Assembly: GCF_000974445.1 (NCBI RefSeq)
Contig: NZ_BBOJ01000023.1
Location: 62,001 to 126,000 of the forward strand
DNA length: 64,000 bases
Source of the DNA: Lentzea aerocolonigenes
Lineage (GTDB): Bacteria; Actinomycetota; Actinomycetes; Mycobacteriales; Pseudonocardiaceae
Direction: 5' to 3'
A program made the position numbers and the translations under genes. Numbering within the stretch: position 1 is the stretch's first letter; each line of letters opens with the position of its first letter. Under the pieces are notes generated by a model. The model did not search any database and was not told the origin of the DNA. It saw only the letters and a list, made by a program, of their open reading frames with translations. This document shows, piece after piece, positions 42,192-50,948 of this stretch.

Positions 42192-43259
42192 ATGAATCAC
42201 TACACGGTCGGTGTGGAACAAGAGTTCCTTCTTGTTGATCCCGAGTCGCGGCGGCCGGTAGCACTGGCGCCCCGAGTCAGGGAGATCTCGCGCGCGCCCG
42301 GTGACCTCGACGTCCAGGGCGAGCTGACGCCGTTCCAGATCGAGATCGCGACCGGCGTCACGCACTCCTTCGAAGAGCTGGACGAGCAGGTGCGCGCCGC
42401 CAGGAAGGTGCTGGTCGAGGCCGCCGACGCCGCCGGGTGCCGGCTGGTCGCCACAGGCATGCCGCCGATCGGCAAGGCAGGTCCTCCGCCGGGATCGGAC
42501 GACCCCAGATATCACCAGATCGAGTACTCGCACCGAAGACTCGTGATCGGGCAGGGTGCCTGCGGGCTGCACGTGCACGTGGGCGTCGAGGACAAGGCGG
42601 AGGCGCTGCGGGCGTCGAACAAGCTGCGGGCCTGGCTGCCGACACTGCTCGCGCTGAGCGCGAACTCCCCCGTCTACGAGGGAGAGGACACCGGGTACGC
42701 GAGCTGGCGGTCGATGGTGTGGTCGCGCTGGCCGGTGAGCGGGCCACCGCCGGAGTGGGACGGTCCCGAGCACTACGACCGGACCGTCGACTCGATCATC
42801 TCCACGCAGGCGTTGCTGGACAGGGCGATGGTGTACTGGGACGTCCGCCCGTCGGCGAACCACCCGACGGTCGAGGTGCGCGTCGCGGACATTCCGCAAC
42901 TGGCAACGGAAGTGGTCGTTCTCGCCGAACTGATCCGAGCCCTCGTCGTATCGGAACCCTCCGAACAGCGGGTGGACGACTCCGTGCTGCGAGCGGCATA
43001 TTGGCGGGCGTCGCGCGACGGGGTCGACGGACTGGCCGCCGATCCACACACCGGAAAACTCTCCCCCGCGTTCGACCGGGCAGAAGAGCTCGCCGAGCAC
43101 GTTTCGGTCGCGCTGCGCGATCGCGGCACTCTGTCTACTGTGGAGCGGCAGATCGACTGGTTGCGCCACAACGGCAGCGGTGCCGCTCGGCAACGACGCT
43201 GCCCGGACCCCGAGTCCCTTGTGGACATGCTGATCGCCCGAACGCGTGAGGACATCTGA
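42192..43259 (+). CDS. YbdK-like carboxylate-amine ligase (glutamate-cysteine ligase 2 family)
   Basis: 355 aa, the usual length. Signatures: YTVGVEQEFLLVDPESRRPV, GELTPFQIEIATGVTHSFEE, ARKVLVEAADAAGCRLVATG, CGLHVHVGVEDKAEALRASN, LLALSANSPVYEGEDTGYAS and NHPTVEVRVADIPQL. The family has weak glutamate-cysteine ligase activity in E. coli YbdK; the true role in actinobacteria is unclear. Its TGA overlaps the ATG of the next gene (TGATG), so the heme-oxygenase-like protein is likely a functional partner. Confidence 0.9.
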   Translation: MNHYTVGVEQEFLLVDPESRRPVALAPRVREISRAPGDLDVQGELTPFQIEIATGVTHSFEELDEQVRAARKVLVEAADAAGCRLVATGMPPIGKAGPPPGSDDPRYHQIEYSHRRLVIGQGACGLHVHVGVEDKAEALRASNKLRAWLPTLLALSANSPVYEGEDTGYASWRSMVWSRWPVSGPPPEWDGPEHYDRTVDSIISTQALLDRAMVYWDVRPSANHPTVEVRVADIPQLATEVVVLAELIRALVVSEPSEQRVDDSVLRAAYWRASRDGVDGLAADPHTGKLSPAFDRAEELAEHVSVALRDRGTLSTVERQIDWLRHNGSGAARQRRCPDPESLVDMLIARTREDI

Positions 43260-44026
43260 TGCGACTCCCCGCTCCCCGCGGCCACATGAGCGCTGCGCTG
43301 GTCGCCGCGCTGCGCTCGCAACCATCGCCGCGACCCGCACTGCTCGTCAGCGGCGGGACCAGGGAGACCTGTCTCGACGACGATCTCCAGCTGTCGCTGT
43401 GGATCTGCTACGAACTGCGGATGCGCGGGTTCGACGACGTGCACCCGCAGTGGGAGGACCACCCGGCACTGGCGCAGTTCCACGCGGCTTTGGAATCGCG
43501 CTGGGAGGAAGGGCTGCGGTCGCTGGGTGAGACGACACAACCGGCGGTGCTTTCGGAGGACGGGCTGGCCGAGCTGCGCCGGCACCACGCGTTCTGGCAG
43601 CCGCGCAGGGAGATGCGTTCGGTGCTGCGCGACATCCAGGGCGACGCGTACGGAGCGCGGTCGGAGCGGACGCACTCGGTGCTGTTCACCGTGACGTTGC
43701 GCGACCTCGACGTCTGCGCGAGCGTCGACGAGATGCCCGCGCCGACCCTCGCGCTCGCGAACGCGCTGTCGTTGTTCGGCCTGCACCAGCGTCTGGTGGG
43801 CGCTCTGGTCGGGTTCCTGTCCGCCGTGGACACGATCGGCGGCGACCCGTTCGCGCAGCTCCTGCCCGTGCAGTGCCCGCCGGACGACGTCCGCCTCGGC
43901 TTCACCGCGTGCCACGAACTGCACGCCCGCCTGACGCAGCACGTCGACGCGAGCCTGCGGGCCGGACGCACCTCGCTGAGGGGTCGCTGGCTGGTCTCGC
44001 AGGGCCGCGTTAACGTGGGGTGCTGA
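43259..44026 (+). CDS. Iron-containing redox (heme-oxygenase-like) family protein, internally shortened
   Basis: 255 aa; family members I know of are about 320-340. Conserved blocks are present: LQLSLWICYELRMRGFDDVH, QWEDHPALAQFHAALESRWE, VLRDIQGDAYGARSERTHSV, LANALSLFGLHQRLVGALVG. The last block (FTACHELHARL to LRAGRTSLRGRW) matches the family's C-terminus. The region usually between them, with a FxDEHVxADxxHE-like metal motif, seems missing: FLSAVDTIGGDPFAQLLP leads straight into VQCPPDDVRLGFTA. One iron site should then be incomplete. This comparison rests on memory of the family, not an alignment. Translation is coupled to the YbdK gene. Confidence 0.72.
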   Translation: MRLPAPRGHMSAALVAALRSQPSPRPALLVSGGTRETCLDDDLQLSLWICYELRMRGFDDVHPQWEDHPALAQFHAALESRWEEGLRSLGETTQPAVLSEDGLAELRRHHAFWQPRREMRSVLRDIQGDAYGARSERTHSVLFTVTLRDLDVCASVDEMPAPTLALANALSLFGLHQRLVGALVGFLSAVDTIGGDPFAQLLPVQCPPDDVRLGFTACHELHARLTQHVDASLRAGRTSLRGRWLVSQGRVNVGC

Positions 44027-44046
44027 CCGCACTGAAGGGAGACAGC

Positions 44047-44409
44047 GTGCCCGACCCCACAGCTCTGGCCTCCGTGGTCGTCGACCGGATCGCACCCGAC
44101 GTCGTCGTGCTGCACGTGTCCGGAGAACTCGACACCACGAGCAGCGGCGAGCTGACCACACCGTTGGACAGTCACGTGGTGGAGGCGAACCGGGCGGTCG
44201 TCGTCGATCTCGGCGGCGTGAAGTTCCTGGGCTCAGCCGGACTGGAGGCGCTCGTGCTCGGGCAGCAGCGCGCTACCGGCACCGGCGTCGAGTTCGTCGT
44301 GGTCGCTTCGACCAGAGCGGCGTTGCGCCCGATCGAAGCGACAGGGCTGGACTCGGTGTTCACGATCCTGCGCTCGCTGGACGAGGCCGTGGAGCGCTAC
44401 TCGTCCTGA
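44047..44409 (+). CDS. STAS-domain anti-sigma-factor antagonist
   Basis: 120 aa from GTG 44047, with AAGGGAGA upstream. Single STAS fold: VVVLHVSGELDTTSSGELTT, PLDSHVVEANRAVVVDLGGV, the phospho-acceptor Ser in KFLGSAGLEALVLG, and FVVVASTRAALRPIEATGLD. Such proteins bind and titrate anti-sigma kinases when unphosphorylated. It may act on the SigB/SigF-type sigma factor encoded at 40045, though no kinase gene is nearby. Confidence 0.9.
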   Translation: MPDPTALASVVVDRIAPDVVVLHVSGELDTTSSGELTTPLDSHVVEANRAVVVDLGGVKFLGSAGLEALVLGQQRATGTGVEFVVVASTRAALRPIEATGLDSVFTILRSLDEAVERYSS

Positions 44410-44410
44410 G

Positions 44411-44926
44411 TCACCACGGCAGGGGGCCGTCGGCGTCGAAGTAGCCGCCGGTCGGCCCGTCCTGGCCGATCTGCGCCATCCGCACGACGGACGCGGCGCC
44501 CGGCTCGACCGCGTTGATCCGCACGTTCGGGAACGCCTTGGCGTACTGCACCGCGACGATGTTGGCTGCGGCGGCGGACAGCGAGGCAGGGCCGCCGCCG
44601 ACGTTCACGACGACCGGTGCGGACGACCGCTCCAGCAGCGGCAGGAACGCCTGCAGCACGCGGACCAGTCCGGCGAGGTCGTCCTCGAACGTCTCCTGCT
44701 CGAGGTCGGCGGTGGCGTTGACCAGCACGTCCAGCTCACCCACGGCCTCGGCCGCGGCAGCCAGGGACTCGTCGGACGTGACGTCGAGCTGCACGGGCCG
44801 GGCGCCGATCTCGGAGGCCGCCAGGTCATGGCTGTCCAACCAGACGGTGTGACCGGCGCGCACCAGCTCACGAGCGGTCTCGAGGCCGAGGTTCGCGCTC
44901 GCGCCGGTGATCAGCACAGCAGCCAC
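44411..44926 (-). CDS. SDR-family protein lacking the YxxxK active site
   Basis: 171 aa; classical SDRs are about 230-250. The nucleotide-binding start is present (VLITGASANLGLETARELV, VQLDVTSDES, LDVLVNATADL). So is the family C-terminus (YAKAFPNVRINAVEPG, RMAQIGQDGPTGGYFDADGP). Between VVVNVGGGPASLSAAAANIV and AVQYAKAFP the segment that normally holds the catalytic Tyr-x-x-x-Lys is gone. After NAVEPG the usual GYTxTDLN stretch is also missing. The gene is open and in frame, so it may be a non-catalytic NAD(P)-binding protein or a decaying copy. It follows the deaminase gene by 9 nt. Confidence 0.7.
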   Translation of the reverse strand: MAAVLITGASANLGLETARELVRAGHTVWLDSHDLAASEIGARPVQLDVTSDESLAAAAEAVGELDVLVNATADLEQETFEDDLAGLVRVLQAFLPLLERSSAPVVVNVGGGPASLSAAAANIVAVQYAKAFPNVRINAVEPGAASVVRMAQIGQDGPTGGYFDADGPLPW

Positions 44927-44935
44927 ACCTGGACG

Positions 44936-45379
44936 CTAGTCCTGGCCGATGTCCTCGTACCAGAGCTCGGGGCGTTCGGCGATGAACGTCGTCATCAGCT
45001 CGATCAGCGAGGGATCGTCGACGACCGTGATGCCGACGCCGTGCTCGGCCAGCCAGTCGTGACCGCCGTGGAACGTGGTGGCCTCGCCGATCAGCACGTT
45101 CGAGATGCCGAACTGGCGGACCAGGCCGCTGCAGTACCAGCACGGCGACAGGGTCGTGACCATGGTCGTGCCGCGGTAGCTGCGCTGACGGCCGGCGTTG
45201 CGGAAGGCCGAGGTTTCCGCGTGCATGGAGGCGTCGCCGTCCTGCACGCGGCGGTTGTGGCCCCGGCCCAGCAGACGGCCGTCGCCGTCGAAGAGCGCCG
45301 CGCCGATGGGGATTCCGCCCTCGGCGAGTCCCATCCGCGCCTCTTCGACGGCGACGGCCAGCATGTCAGCAGAGGTCAT
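44936..45379 (-). CDS. Zinc-dependent nucleoside/cytosine deaminase
   Basis: 147 aa from ATG 45379; a TTG nine bases earlier is also possible. Zinc motif: H53-x-E55 in ASMHAETSAFRNAGR and C80-x-x-C83 in TTLSPCWYCSGLVRQFGI. The pattern GGIPIGAALFDGDGRLLGRG and the FHGGHDWLAEHGV tail resemble yeast-type cytosine deaminase and guanine deaminase relatives. It converts an amino-pyrimidine or purine to the oxo form with release of ammonia; the exact base is not certain. The SDR-like gene follows closely and may be co-transcribed. Confidence 0.88.
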   Translation of the reverse strand: MTSADMLAVAVEEARMGLAEGGIPIGAALFDGDGRLLGRGHNRRVQDGDASMHAETSAFRNAGRQRSYRGTTMVTTLSPCWYCSGLVRQFGISNVLIGEATTFHGGHDWLAEHGVGITVVDDPSLIELMTTFIAERPELWYEDIGQD

Positions 45380-45389
45380 GCGACCCAAG

Positions 45390-47714
45390 CTACTTCGTCT
45401 TGAACAACTTCACCGTCATCGACGTGCCGCTCTGACGGAGAACCTTCAGGCCGACACCGACCGCCGGCAGCTTCACGCCCGCGTTGGGCTGTTCCGCGTA
45501 CCAGTACTGCTTGGTGTCGTCGAACGTCGGCTGGGCCGCCGCACCGCGGACGTAGGACGCCTTGCCGTTGACGTGCAACGTGAAGGAGTCCGACTTCTGC
45601 AGCCCGAACGGCGCGTCGTAGCCGCCGATCGAAGGAGACCAGCGCTGGCCCTCCAGGTTGTACAGCGGGGCCGGGTTGGCGTCGATCGGCAGGATCAGGC
45701 CCTCACCGGGGTGCTCCCTGACGTTGTTGTCGAGGAAGCTCGTGTTCCACAACGACACCAGCAGGCCGTCCTGGTACGGGAAGTGCTCCACGAAGTCCGG
45801 CTTGTCCGGGAAGCTGAAGCGGTACGGGCCGGTCTTGTTGTACTTGCCGTACGACTCGTAGGTGCGGTTCGACGCGATGTAGAACTGGTCGAACGCCTTG
45901 GTCTCCTTGCCCTCGGTCGTGCGGAAGCCACGGGTGGTCCACACGCCGGTGGTCTCGCCGCCGTCGGTCAGCACCGGTGCGCCGTCGGCGGTCACAGTGA
46001 TCTGGTCGGCGAAGAAGCCCTGCAGCGCAAGGGCACCGTCGGTCCGGTAGGCCAGGCGCAGCTTGGTGTTCTTGCCGGCGTAGGCGTTCAGGTCGACGGT
46101 GAGGTCCACCCACTGGCCACCGGAGGAAGCGCTCAACGCGGGTGCGTCGGCCGAGTCGCGCTGGAACGGTGCCCCGTTCGCGACGCCGTCGAGCTGGGTC
46201 CAGCTGCCGTCGGCGTTGGCCGCTTCGACGTAGAGGTAGTCGTAGTCCGCCTCGATGTCGTAGCGGGCCTTCATCGTGAGCGACGCGGACGTCTTGCCGC
46301 GCAGGTCGAGCGGGACGGTCATGGAGTTGTCGAGGTCGTTGCCCTTCTCGCTCCACCACATCTTGCTGCCCGCGAACGGCGCGCCGTAGTCGAAGGACTT
46401 GGAGATGTCCGGCAGCACGACGACGAGACCCTGGGCCTTCGCGGTGTTGTACTCGTGCGGGCCGAGCTCGAAGACGCGTTCCTGCCCCGCGACGGCGACC
46501 TCGTAGTCGAGCCAGCCGAGCTGGAGCTTGTCCCACGCGGAGAACTCGGGTGCGCGCTCGCCGGGCACCTCTCCGGGTCCGGAAGTCCTGCTCTGACCCA
46601 TGACCGACCACCAGTTGACGCCGTTCGAACCGCCGGCGGTGTCGTAGTGGTCCGGCAGGCCGAGGTCGTGGCCGAACTCGTGCGCGAAGACGCTGACGCC
46701 GCCGTTCTCGGGCTGCACGGTGTAGTCGCCGACCCAGATGCCGGTGTCACCGATCTGCGCGCCGCCGAGCTTGTTGGTGCCGGGGCCGGTCGAGTAGTTC
46801 TTGAACGCGTAACCGCGGTGGCTCCAGAGCGCGTCCTCACCCTGCCACGGGTCGCCGTCGGCCTGGTCACCACCGGCGTGCACGATCTGGAAGTGGTCGA
46901 TGTAGCCGTCGGCCTCGTTGAAGTCGCCGTCGGCGTCGTAGTCGTAGCGGTCCCACTGGTCGTACTCGGCCAGCGCCGCCTTGATCTGCTCGGTGGTCTT
47001 TCCCGCGGCCTTCTGGTCCGCGACCCACTGCGTGACGGCGTCCTTGATGAGCTCACGCGAGTTGTTGCAGATGTTGTCGCCGCACGGGTAACCGTTGCTG
47101 CGGCCGTAGCGGGCCTCGTTGTAGCGGACCTTCACCCAGTCCGTAACGGTGCCGTTGACCGTGTACCTGCCGCTCGACTGCTTGTCGTAGAAGTTCGCGA
47201 CCGAGTTCGCGTCCTTCTTGCGGGAGAAGTACAGGTCCTGGAAGTACTGCCGGCTGAAGTCCGGCTGCCAGATCGTCGTGTTGTCGACCGCCCGGTTCGG
47301 CTCCGGGATCTGGTTGTGCAGCGGGCCGTCGAAGCGCTGCGGGCCGGGCGTGTTCGGGTTGGTGTCGCGGTCCGGGTAGTCCGGGTGCCGCTCGTTGCCG
47401 AACTCCGCGAGGATCACGAAGATCTTGTCGGTCTTCTCGCGCTTCAGCTCGACGTACTGGTCCTTGTTCTGCTTCTTGCCGACCTTCGCGACGGTGCTGC
47501 TGCCGCGCTTCTCCGTCTTCGCCTCACCGGTCAGCACGTCGGCGAGCGCCTGCTGCTTGAGCGCCCGGCGCTTGAGCTCCAGCTCGTGCGGCTGCTCGTC
47601 GGACTGCCGCACCTCCTGGACCTCCGGCTGCGCGGGCGGTGTGGCCGCCGCGGGCGTGACGAGTCCCGCCGTGATGAGCGCGAGTGACGCTGCCCCCGCC
47701 AATGCTCTTCGCAC
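45390..47714 (-). CDS. Secreted M6-family metalloprotease (immune inhibitor A)
   Basis: 774 aa. Signal peptide at about 1-24 (MRRALAGAASLALITAGLVT). A propeptide-like charged region follows, then the M6 catalytic domain from about 95. The zinc motif is H345-E346-x-x-H349-x-x-G-x-x-D355 (FAHEFGHDLGLPDHYD). Other M6 marks are FNEADGYIDHFQIVHAGGDQ, LWSHRGYAFKNY and WWSVMGQSRTSGPGE. The C-terminal third is beta-rich (MAM/lectin-like) with GFFADQITVTADGAPVLTDG. Immune inhibitor A degrades host or environmental proteins. Only 10 nt separate it from the deaminase gene. Confidence 0.93.
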   Translation of the reverse strand: MRRALAGAASLALITAGLVTPAAATPPAQPEVQEVRQSDEQPHELELKRRALKQQALADVLTGEAKTEKRGSSTVAKVGKKQNKDQYVELKREKTDKIFVILAEFGNERHPDYPDRDTNPNTPGPQRFDGPLHNQIPEPNRAVDNTTIWQPDFSRQYFQDLYFSRKKDANSVANFYDKQSSGRYTVNGTVTDWVKVRYNEARYGRSNGYPCGDNICNNSRELIKDAVTQWVADQKAAGKTTEQIKAALAEYDQWDRYDYDADGDFNEADGYIDHFQIVHAGGDQADGDPWQGEDALWSHRGYAFKNYSTGPGTNKLGGAQIGDTGIWVGDYTVQPENGGVSVFAHEFGHDLGLPDHYDTAGGSNGVNWWSVMGQSRTSGPGEVPGERAPEFSAWDKLQLGWLDYEVAVAGQERVFELGPHEYNTAKAQGLVVVLPDISKSFDYGAPFAGSKMWWSEKGNDLDNSMTVPLDLRGKTSASLTMKARYDIEADYDYLYVEAANADGSWTQLDGVANGAPFQRDSADAPALSASSGGQWVDLTVDLNAYAGKNTKLRLAYRTDGALALQGFFADQITVTADGAPVLTDGGETTGVWTTRGFRTTEGKETKAFDQFYIASNRTYESYGKYNKTGPYRFSFPDKPDFVEHFPYQDGLLVSLWNTSFLDNNVREHPGEGLILPIDANPAPLYNLEGQRWSPSIGGYDAPFGLQKSDSFTLHVNGKASYVRGAAAQPTFDDTKQYWYAEQPNAGVKLPAVGVGLKVLRQSGTSMTVKLFKTK

Positions 47715-47838
47715 GTTCGTTCCCCTCTCGGATCCGAGAGCGGACGCTACGTAGCGCGGCGGTGACTCGACACGTCCGAAAGTCGGTTGTCGCCACGACT
47801 GTCCGACTGGACCTTTCGGCGGACGCGGTCAGCCGGGC

Positions 47839-48168
47839 TCACTTCGGCGGCAACGCTTCCACGAACTCGCGCGCCCGCCCGATCCAGTCCTCCAGCACGT
47901 CGTCCTCCGACACCGCGCCCCCGTCCACGATCACCCAGCCCTTCATGGGCCGCCCCGTGAAGTCGAAGACGCGCGCCCCGGGCTGGGCGAGCGCGTCCTC
48001 CTGCGCGTCCGGGCCGATGCGGGCGATCAGGTCGTCGCCGATCACACCCACCAGCATGTTCCCGTTCCAGAGGAACGCGATGCCGCCGAACATCTTCTTC
48101 GCCGTGATGCCGGGCAGTGCGCCCAGCGCCTCGCCCAGGCGGTGTGCCAGGCCCTCGTCGTACGCCAC
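47839..48168 (-). CDS. TfoX N-terminal domain protein
   Basis: 109 aa, a stand-alone TfoX_N fold: YDEGLAHRLGEALGALPG, ITAKKMFGGIAFLWNGNMLV, GVIGDDLIARIGPDAQEDAL and GRPMKGWVIVDGGAVSEDDV. In gammaproteobacteria the domain belongs to the competence regulator Sxy. Here it is a short single-domain form common in actinobacteria with unknown role. The 124-base gap to immune inhibitor A (47715-47838) shows no clear feature. Confidence 0.85.
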   Translation of the reverse strand: MAYDEGLAHRLGEALGALPGITAKKMFGGIAFLWNGNMLVGVIGDDLIARIGPDAQEDALAQPGARVFDFTGRPMKGWVIVDGGAVSEDDVLEDWIGRAREFVEALPPK

Positions 48169-48254
48169 ACGCTGAATACTGTCTCAGCGAGTTGCCAGGC
48201 GCCTCTCAGATTCGTGTGGCTTCATGGACATACAGGACATTCGAGGAGGCCATC

Positions 48255-48527
48255 TTGTTCGGCTTGGTCGGCTTTGTGCTCGGCTGGCTCTTGACGCTGT
48301 TCATCCTGGTGATGATCGGGCGGATGATCGTGGACTGGGCGGTCACGTTCCAGGCGCGCGGTGACTGGGTGTGGAAGGTGCGCCGCGTGACGCACGGCGT
48401 GACCGAGCCGGTGCTGGCGCCGGTGCGCCGGGTGTTGCCGCCGGTGCGGTTCGGCGGGTTCGGGCTGGACCTGGCGTTCACGGTGGTGTTCATCGCGGCG
48501 CTGATCCTGCGGTCGATCGTGTGGTGA
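48255..48527 (+). CDS. YggT-family membrane protein
   Basis: 90 aa from TTG 48255, the only start that fits the strong GAGGAGG at 48243-48249. Two membrane helices (LVGFVLGWLLTLFILVMIGR and LDLAFTVVFIAALILRSIV) flank the conserved cytoplasmic stretch VRRVTHGVTEPVLAPVRRVL. YggT proteins are often near division and cell-wall genes, but here the gene stands alone. It overlaps the convergent FAD oxidase by 38 nt. Confidence 0.85.
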   Translation: MFGLVGFVLGWLLTLFILVMIGRMIVDWAVTFQARGDWVWKVRRVTHGVTEPVLAPVRRVLPPVRFGGFGLDLAFTVVFIAALILRSIVW

Positions 48528-50043
48528 GGACGCCGGGGTTCAGCAACCCGGCGGGGTCCAGCGCGGCCTTGGCTCCGGACAGGGCCGCGGCGAAGACGTC
48601 CGGACGTTGCCGCGTGTACCAGGGCATGTGGTCGCGGCCGACGGCGTGGTGGTGGGTGATGGTGCCGCCCGCCGCCAGCAACGCCTCCGACACGGCGGCC
48701 TTGATCTCGTCCCACTGCGAGGTCAGGCTGCCCCACCGGCCCGGCGCGTAGATGCCGTAGTACGGCGCGGGGCCGTCCGGGTAGACGTGGGTGAAGCGGC
48801 ACGTGACGATGCCGATCCCGCAGACCTCGCGCAACGCCGCGGTCCCGGCCTCCACCACGGCCGCGTGCAGGTCGGCGAACCTGTCCCAGGTGCAGGCCGT
48901 CTCGAACGTCTCGGTGATCATCGCGTGCTGGGCCATGGCGTCGCGTTGGTAGGGCATGCGCAGGAACGACTTCCGCCACTGCTGCGCCGCCCCCTCGACG
49001 ACCTCCCCGTCACCGCACAGCTCCAGCGCCTGCGCCAGCAACCCGTCGACCGGGTGCGACGCGGACTCGAAGGCCAGCACCAGTACTGCCTGGGACGACC
49101 CGGCGTTGAGGAACGCCTCCGCCGGGTCCAGCAGACGGCAGTTCGCCGGGTGCAGCCCGGACTGCGCGATCGCCCGGGTCGCGTCCACGGCACGGTCCCA
49201 GGACGCGAACCGCACCGACGCACCCGCTCGGTGCAGCGGCGGGGACTGCAGGCGCATCCACGCCTCGGTGATCACGCCCAGAGCGCCTTCCGAGCCCAGG
49301 AACAGCCGGTCCGGTGACGGTCCCGCGCCCGAACCGGGCAACCGCCGCGACTCGCTGACCCCCTGTGGCGTCACGACCCTGAGCGACTCGGTCAGGTCGT
49401 CGATGTGCGTGTAGAGCGTGGCGTAGTGGCCGCCGGCGCGGGTCGCGAGCCAGCCGCCGAGGGTCGAGAACTCGAACGACTGCGGGAAGTGCCGCAGCGT
49501 CAACCCGTGCTCCTTGAGCTGCGCCTCCAACGACGGCCCCAGCACGCCCGCCTGGATCCGGGCAGCCCGGCTCGTCGGGTCGACCTCCAGCACCCGGTCC
49601 AGCGCACCCAGATCCAGGGTCACCACCCGGTCCAGCTCGCGCGGCTCAACACCACCGACGACGGAAGTGCCACCACCGAACGGGATCACGGCGACGTCGT
49701 TCGACCCGCACCAGTCGAGCACGTCGACGACGTCCTGCTCGGTGCGCGGGCGGGCGACGGCGTCCGGCAGCGGGCCGACGTCCCCGGCGAGGTTGCGGGT
49801 GACGTCGCGGTAGGCCTGGCCGCGGGCGTGTGTGAGCCGGTCGACAACGTCGGTCGAGTACACCTCGCCCGGCGGCTGGATCCGCGGGGCGGGCACGTCC
49901 AGCGACTTCGGGTCCGGTGGAGCGTGGAACGTCAGGTCCGCGCCCGGCAACACCGCCCGGACCCGGTCGGCCAGCGCACGGCGTTCCTCGGGGGTGACGG
50001 CGTCCTCGACGTTGCCCCAGCCCCACCACGACCTCGTTGCCAT
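48490..50043 (-). CDS. FAD-linked oxidase (alkyldihydroxyacetonephosphate synthase-like)
   Basis: 517 aa from ATG 50043 (MATRSWWGWGN); an ATG at 50055 is also possible. The PCMH-type FAD domain shows PRTEQDVVDVLDWCGSNDVA, VIPFGGGTSVVGGVEP, STLGGWLATRAGGHYATLYT and LFLGSEGALGVITEAWMRL. The C-terminal substrate part contains GIVTCRFTHVYPDGPAPYYG, a HHHAVGRDHMPWY block and KAALDPAGLLNPGVL. The W-x-WG-N start and HHHxxG motif match the bacterial alkyl-DHAP synthase branch. It probably works in ether-lipid or hydroxy-acid oxidation; exact substrate unproven. Confidence 0.88.
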   Translation of the reverse strand: MATRSWWGWGNVEDAVTPEERRALADRVRAVLPGADLTFHAPPDPKSLDVPAPRIQPPGEVYSTDVVDRLTHARGQAYRDVTRNLAGDVGPLPDAVARPRTEQDVVDVLDWCGSNDVAVIPFGGGTSVVGGVEPRELDRVVTLDLGALDRVLEVDPTSRAARIQAGVLGPSLEAQLKEHGLTLRHFPQSFEFSTLGGWLATRAGGHYATLYTHIDDLTESLRVVTPQGVSESRRLPGSGAGPSPDRLFLGSEGALGVITEAWMRLQSPPLHRAGASVRFASWDRAVDATRAIAQSGLHPANCRLLDPAEAFLNAGSSQAVLVLAFESASHPVDGLLAQALELCGDGEVVEGAAQQWRKSFLRMPYQRDAMAQHAMITETFETACTWDRFADLHAAVVEAGTAALREVCGIGIVTCRFTHVYPDGPAPYYGIYAPGRWGSLTSQWDEIKAAVSEALLAAGGTITHHHAVGRDHMPWYTRQRPDVFAAALSGAKAALDPAGLLNPGVLTTRSTAGSAPR

Positions 50044-50136
50044 GCCGAGCAACATAAGCGAAACGCTGTCGTTCTGGAATGACCTGAGTACAACTACTCG
50101 CGCGCCCACGCTCCCCGCAGCGCTACCGTCGGGGCC

Positions 50137-50931
50137 ATGAAGTCCTGGGGGACAGCACTTCTGCTGCTGGTGATGACCGCACTCGGCTGGGCCATGTACG
50201 CCGTGACGAGACCCGACGGCAACAGCGCCACCGACGAGAAGGCCCGCCAGGTCGCGGACCGCATCGCCTACCCGGTCGGCGCGGACGGCAACGCGTACGC
50301 CCGCTCCGCGCTGGTCGGCAACACCGACCCGAAGTACTTCGCGGTCATCGGCATCACGGACAGCCCGGCGAACGACCCGGAGAAGGTCCGCGTGACCCTG
50401 CTGTTCCGCGTGTACGACCCCGGCACGTCGGAGGACCCGCCGTCCTTCCGGTTCTGGGAGCGGAACCCGGTGACCGCCTGCTACCGCGCCGACTTCACCT
50501 ACTACGGCGTCACGAAGGGCGGTCCCGACCGCATCCGCTGTCCCCAGGACGCCAGGCCGATCACCCCGCCACCCGTCCAGCTCAAGGGCGTCCCGACCAC
50601 GTACCCCGAAGCCTTCAAGACGATCCTCGGAGAGCTGCCGCCCACCACCACGAAGGACGACGTGCTCGCCGCGTTGCGCGCGAAGCTGCCGCCGATGCCG
50701 GTCGACGAGCGAACCAAGCTGCCGTGGGCCGAGCCGCGCCTCGACGCCGTCGTCGAGAACGGCGCGATCGGCATCGTCGCCAGCGGCGGCGGTTCGTGCC
50801 TCACCGGCGTGCGGCTCGCCGACGGAACCGTCGCGGCGTGGTACCCGCCGCGCGTGCAGACCCAGCCCGGCGAGTACGGCTGCTCCGGTCAGAGCGCGCT
50901 GCAGCTGTACGGCACGCCGCCACCGAAGTAG
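50137..50931 (+). CDS. Uncharacterised protein with N-terminal membrane anchor
   Basis: 264 aa, unrecognised. One N-terminal helix (WGTALLLLVMTALGWAMYAV) is followed by an outside domain. Visible pieces are KVRVTLLFRVYDPGTSEDPP, a CYRADFTYYGV block, RCPQDARPITPPPVQLKGVP and a C-terminal GSCLTGVRLADGTVAAWYPP. Three or four Cys residues may pair outside the cell. Codon use matches the neighbours. It is convergent with the CHAT gene, 17 nt apart, and I see no link to that cassette. Confidence 0.65.
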   Translation: MKSWGTALLLLVMTALGWAMYAVTRPDGNSATDEKARQVADRIAYPVGADGNAYARSALVGNTDPKYFAVIGITDSPANDPEKVRVTLLFRVYDPGTSEDPPSFRFWERNPVTACYRADFTYYGVTKGGPDRIRCPQDARPITPPPVQLKGVPTTYPEAFKTILGELPPTTTKDDVLAALRAKLPPMPVDERTKLPWAEPRLDAVVENGAIGIVASGGGSCLTGVRLADGTVAAWYPPRVQTQPGEYGCSGQSALQLYGTPPPK

Positions 50932-50948
50932 CGCCTTCGATACAGGCG

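Noticed and set aside
50137-50931. The anchored protein beside the CHAT gene as a fifth cassette member
   Set aside because: It is convergent with the CHAT gene, extracytoplasmic by topology, and has no sign of co-transcription with the cytoplasmic protease system.
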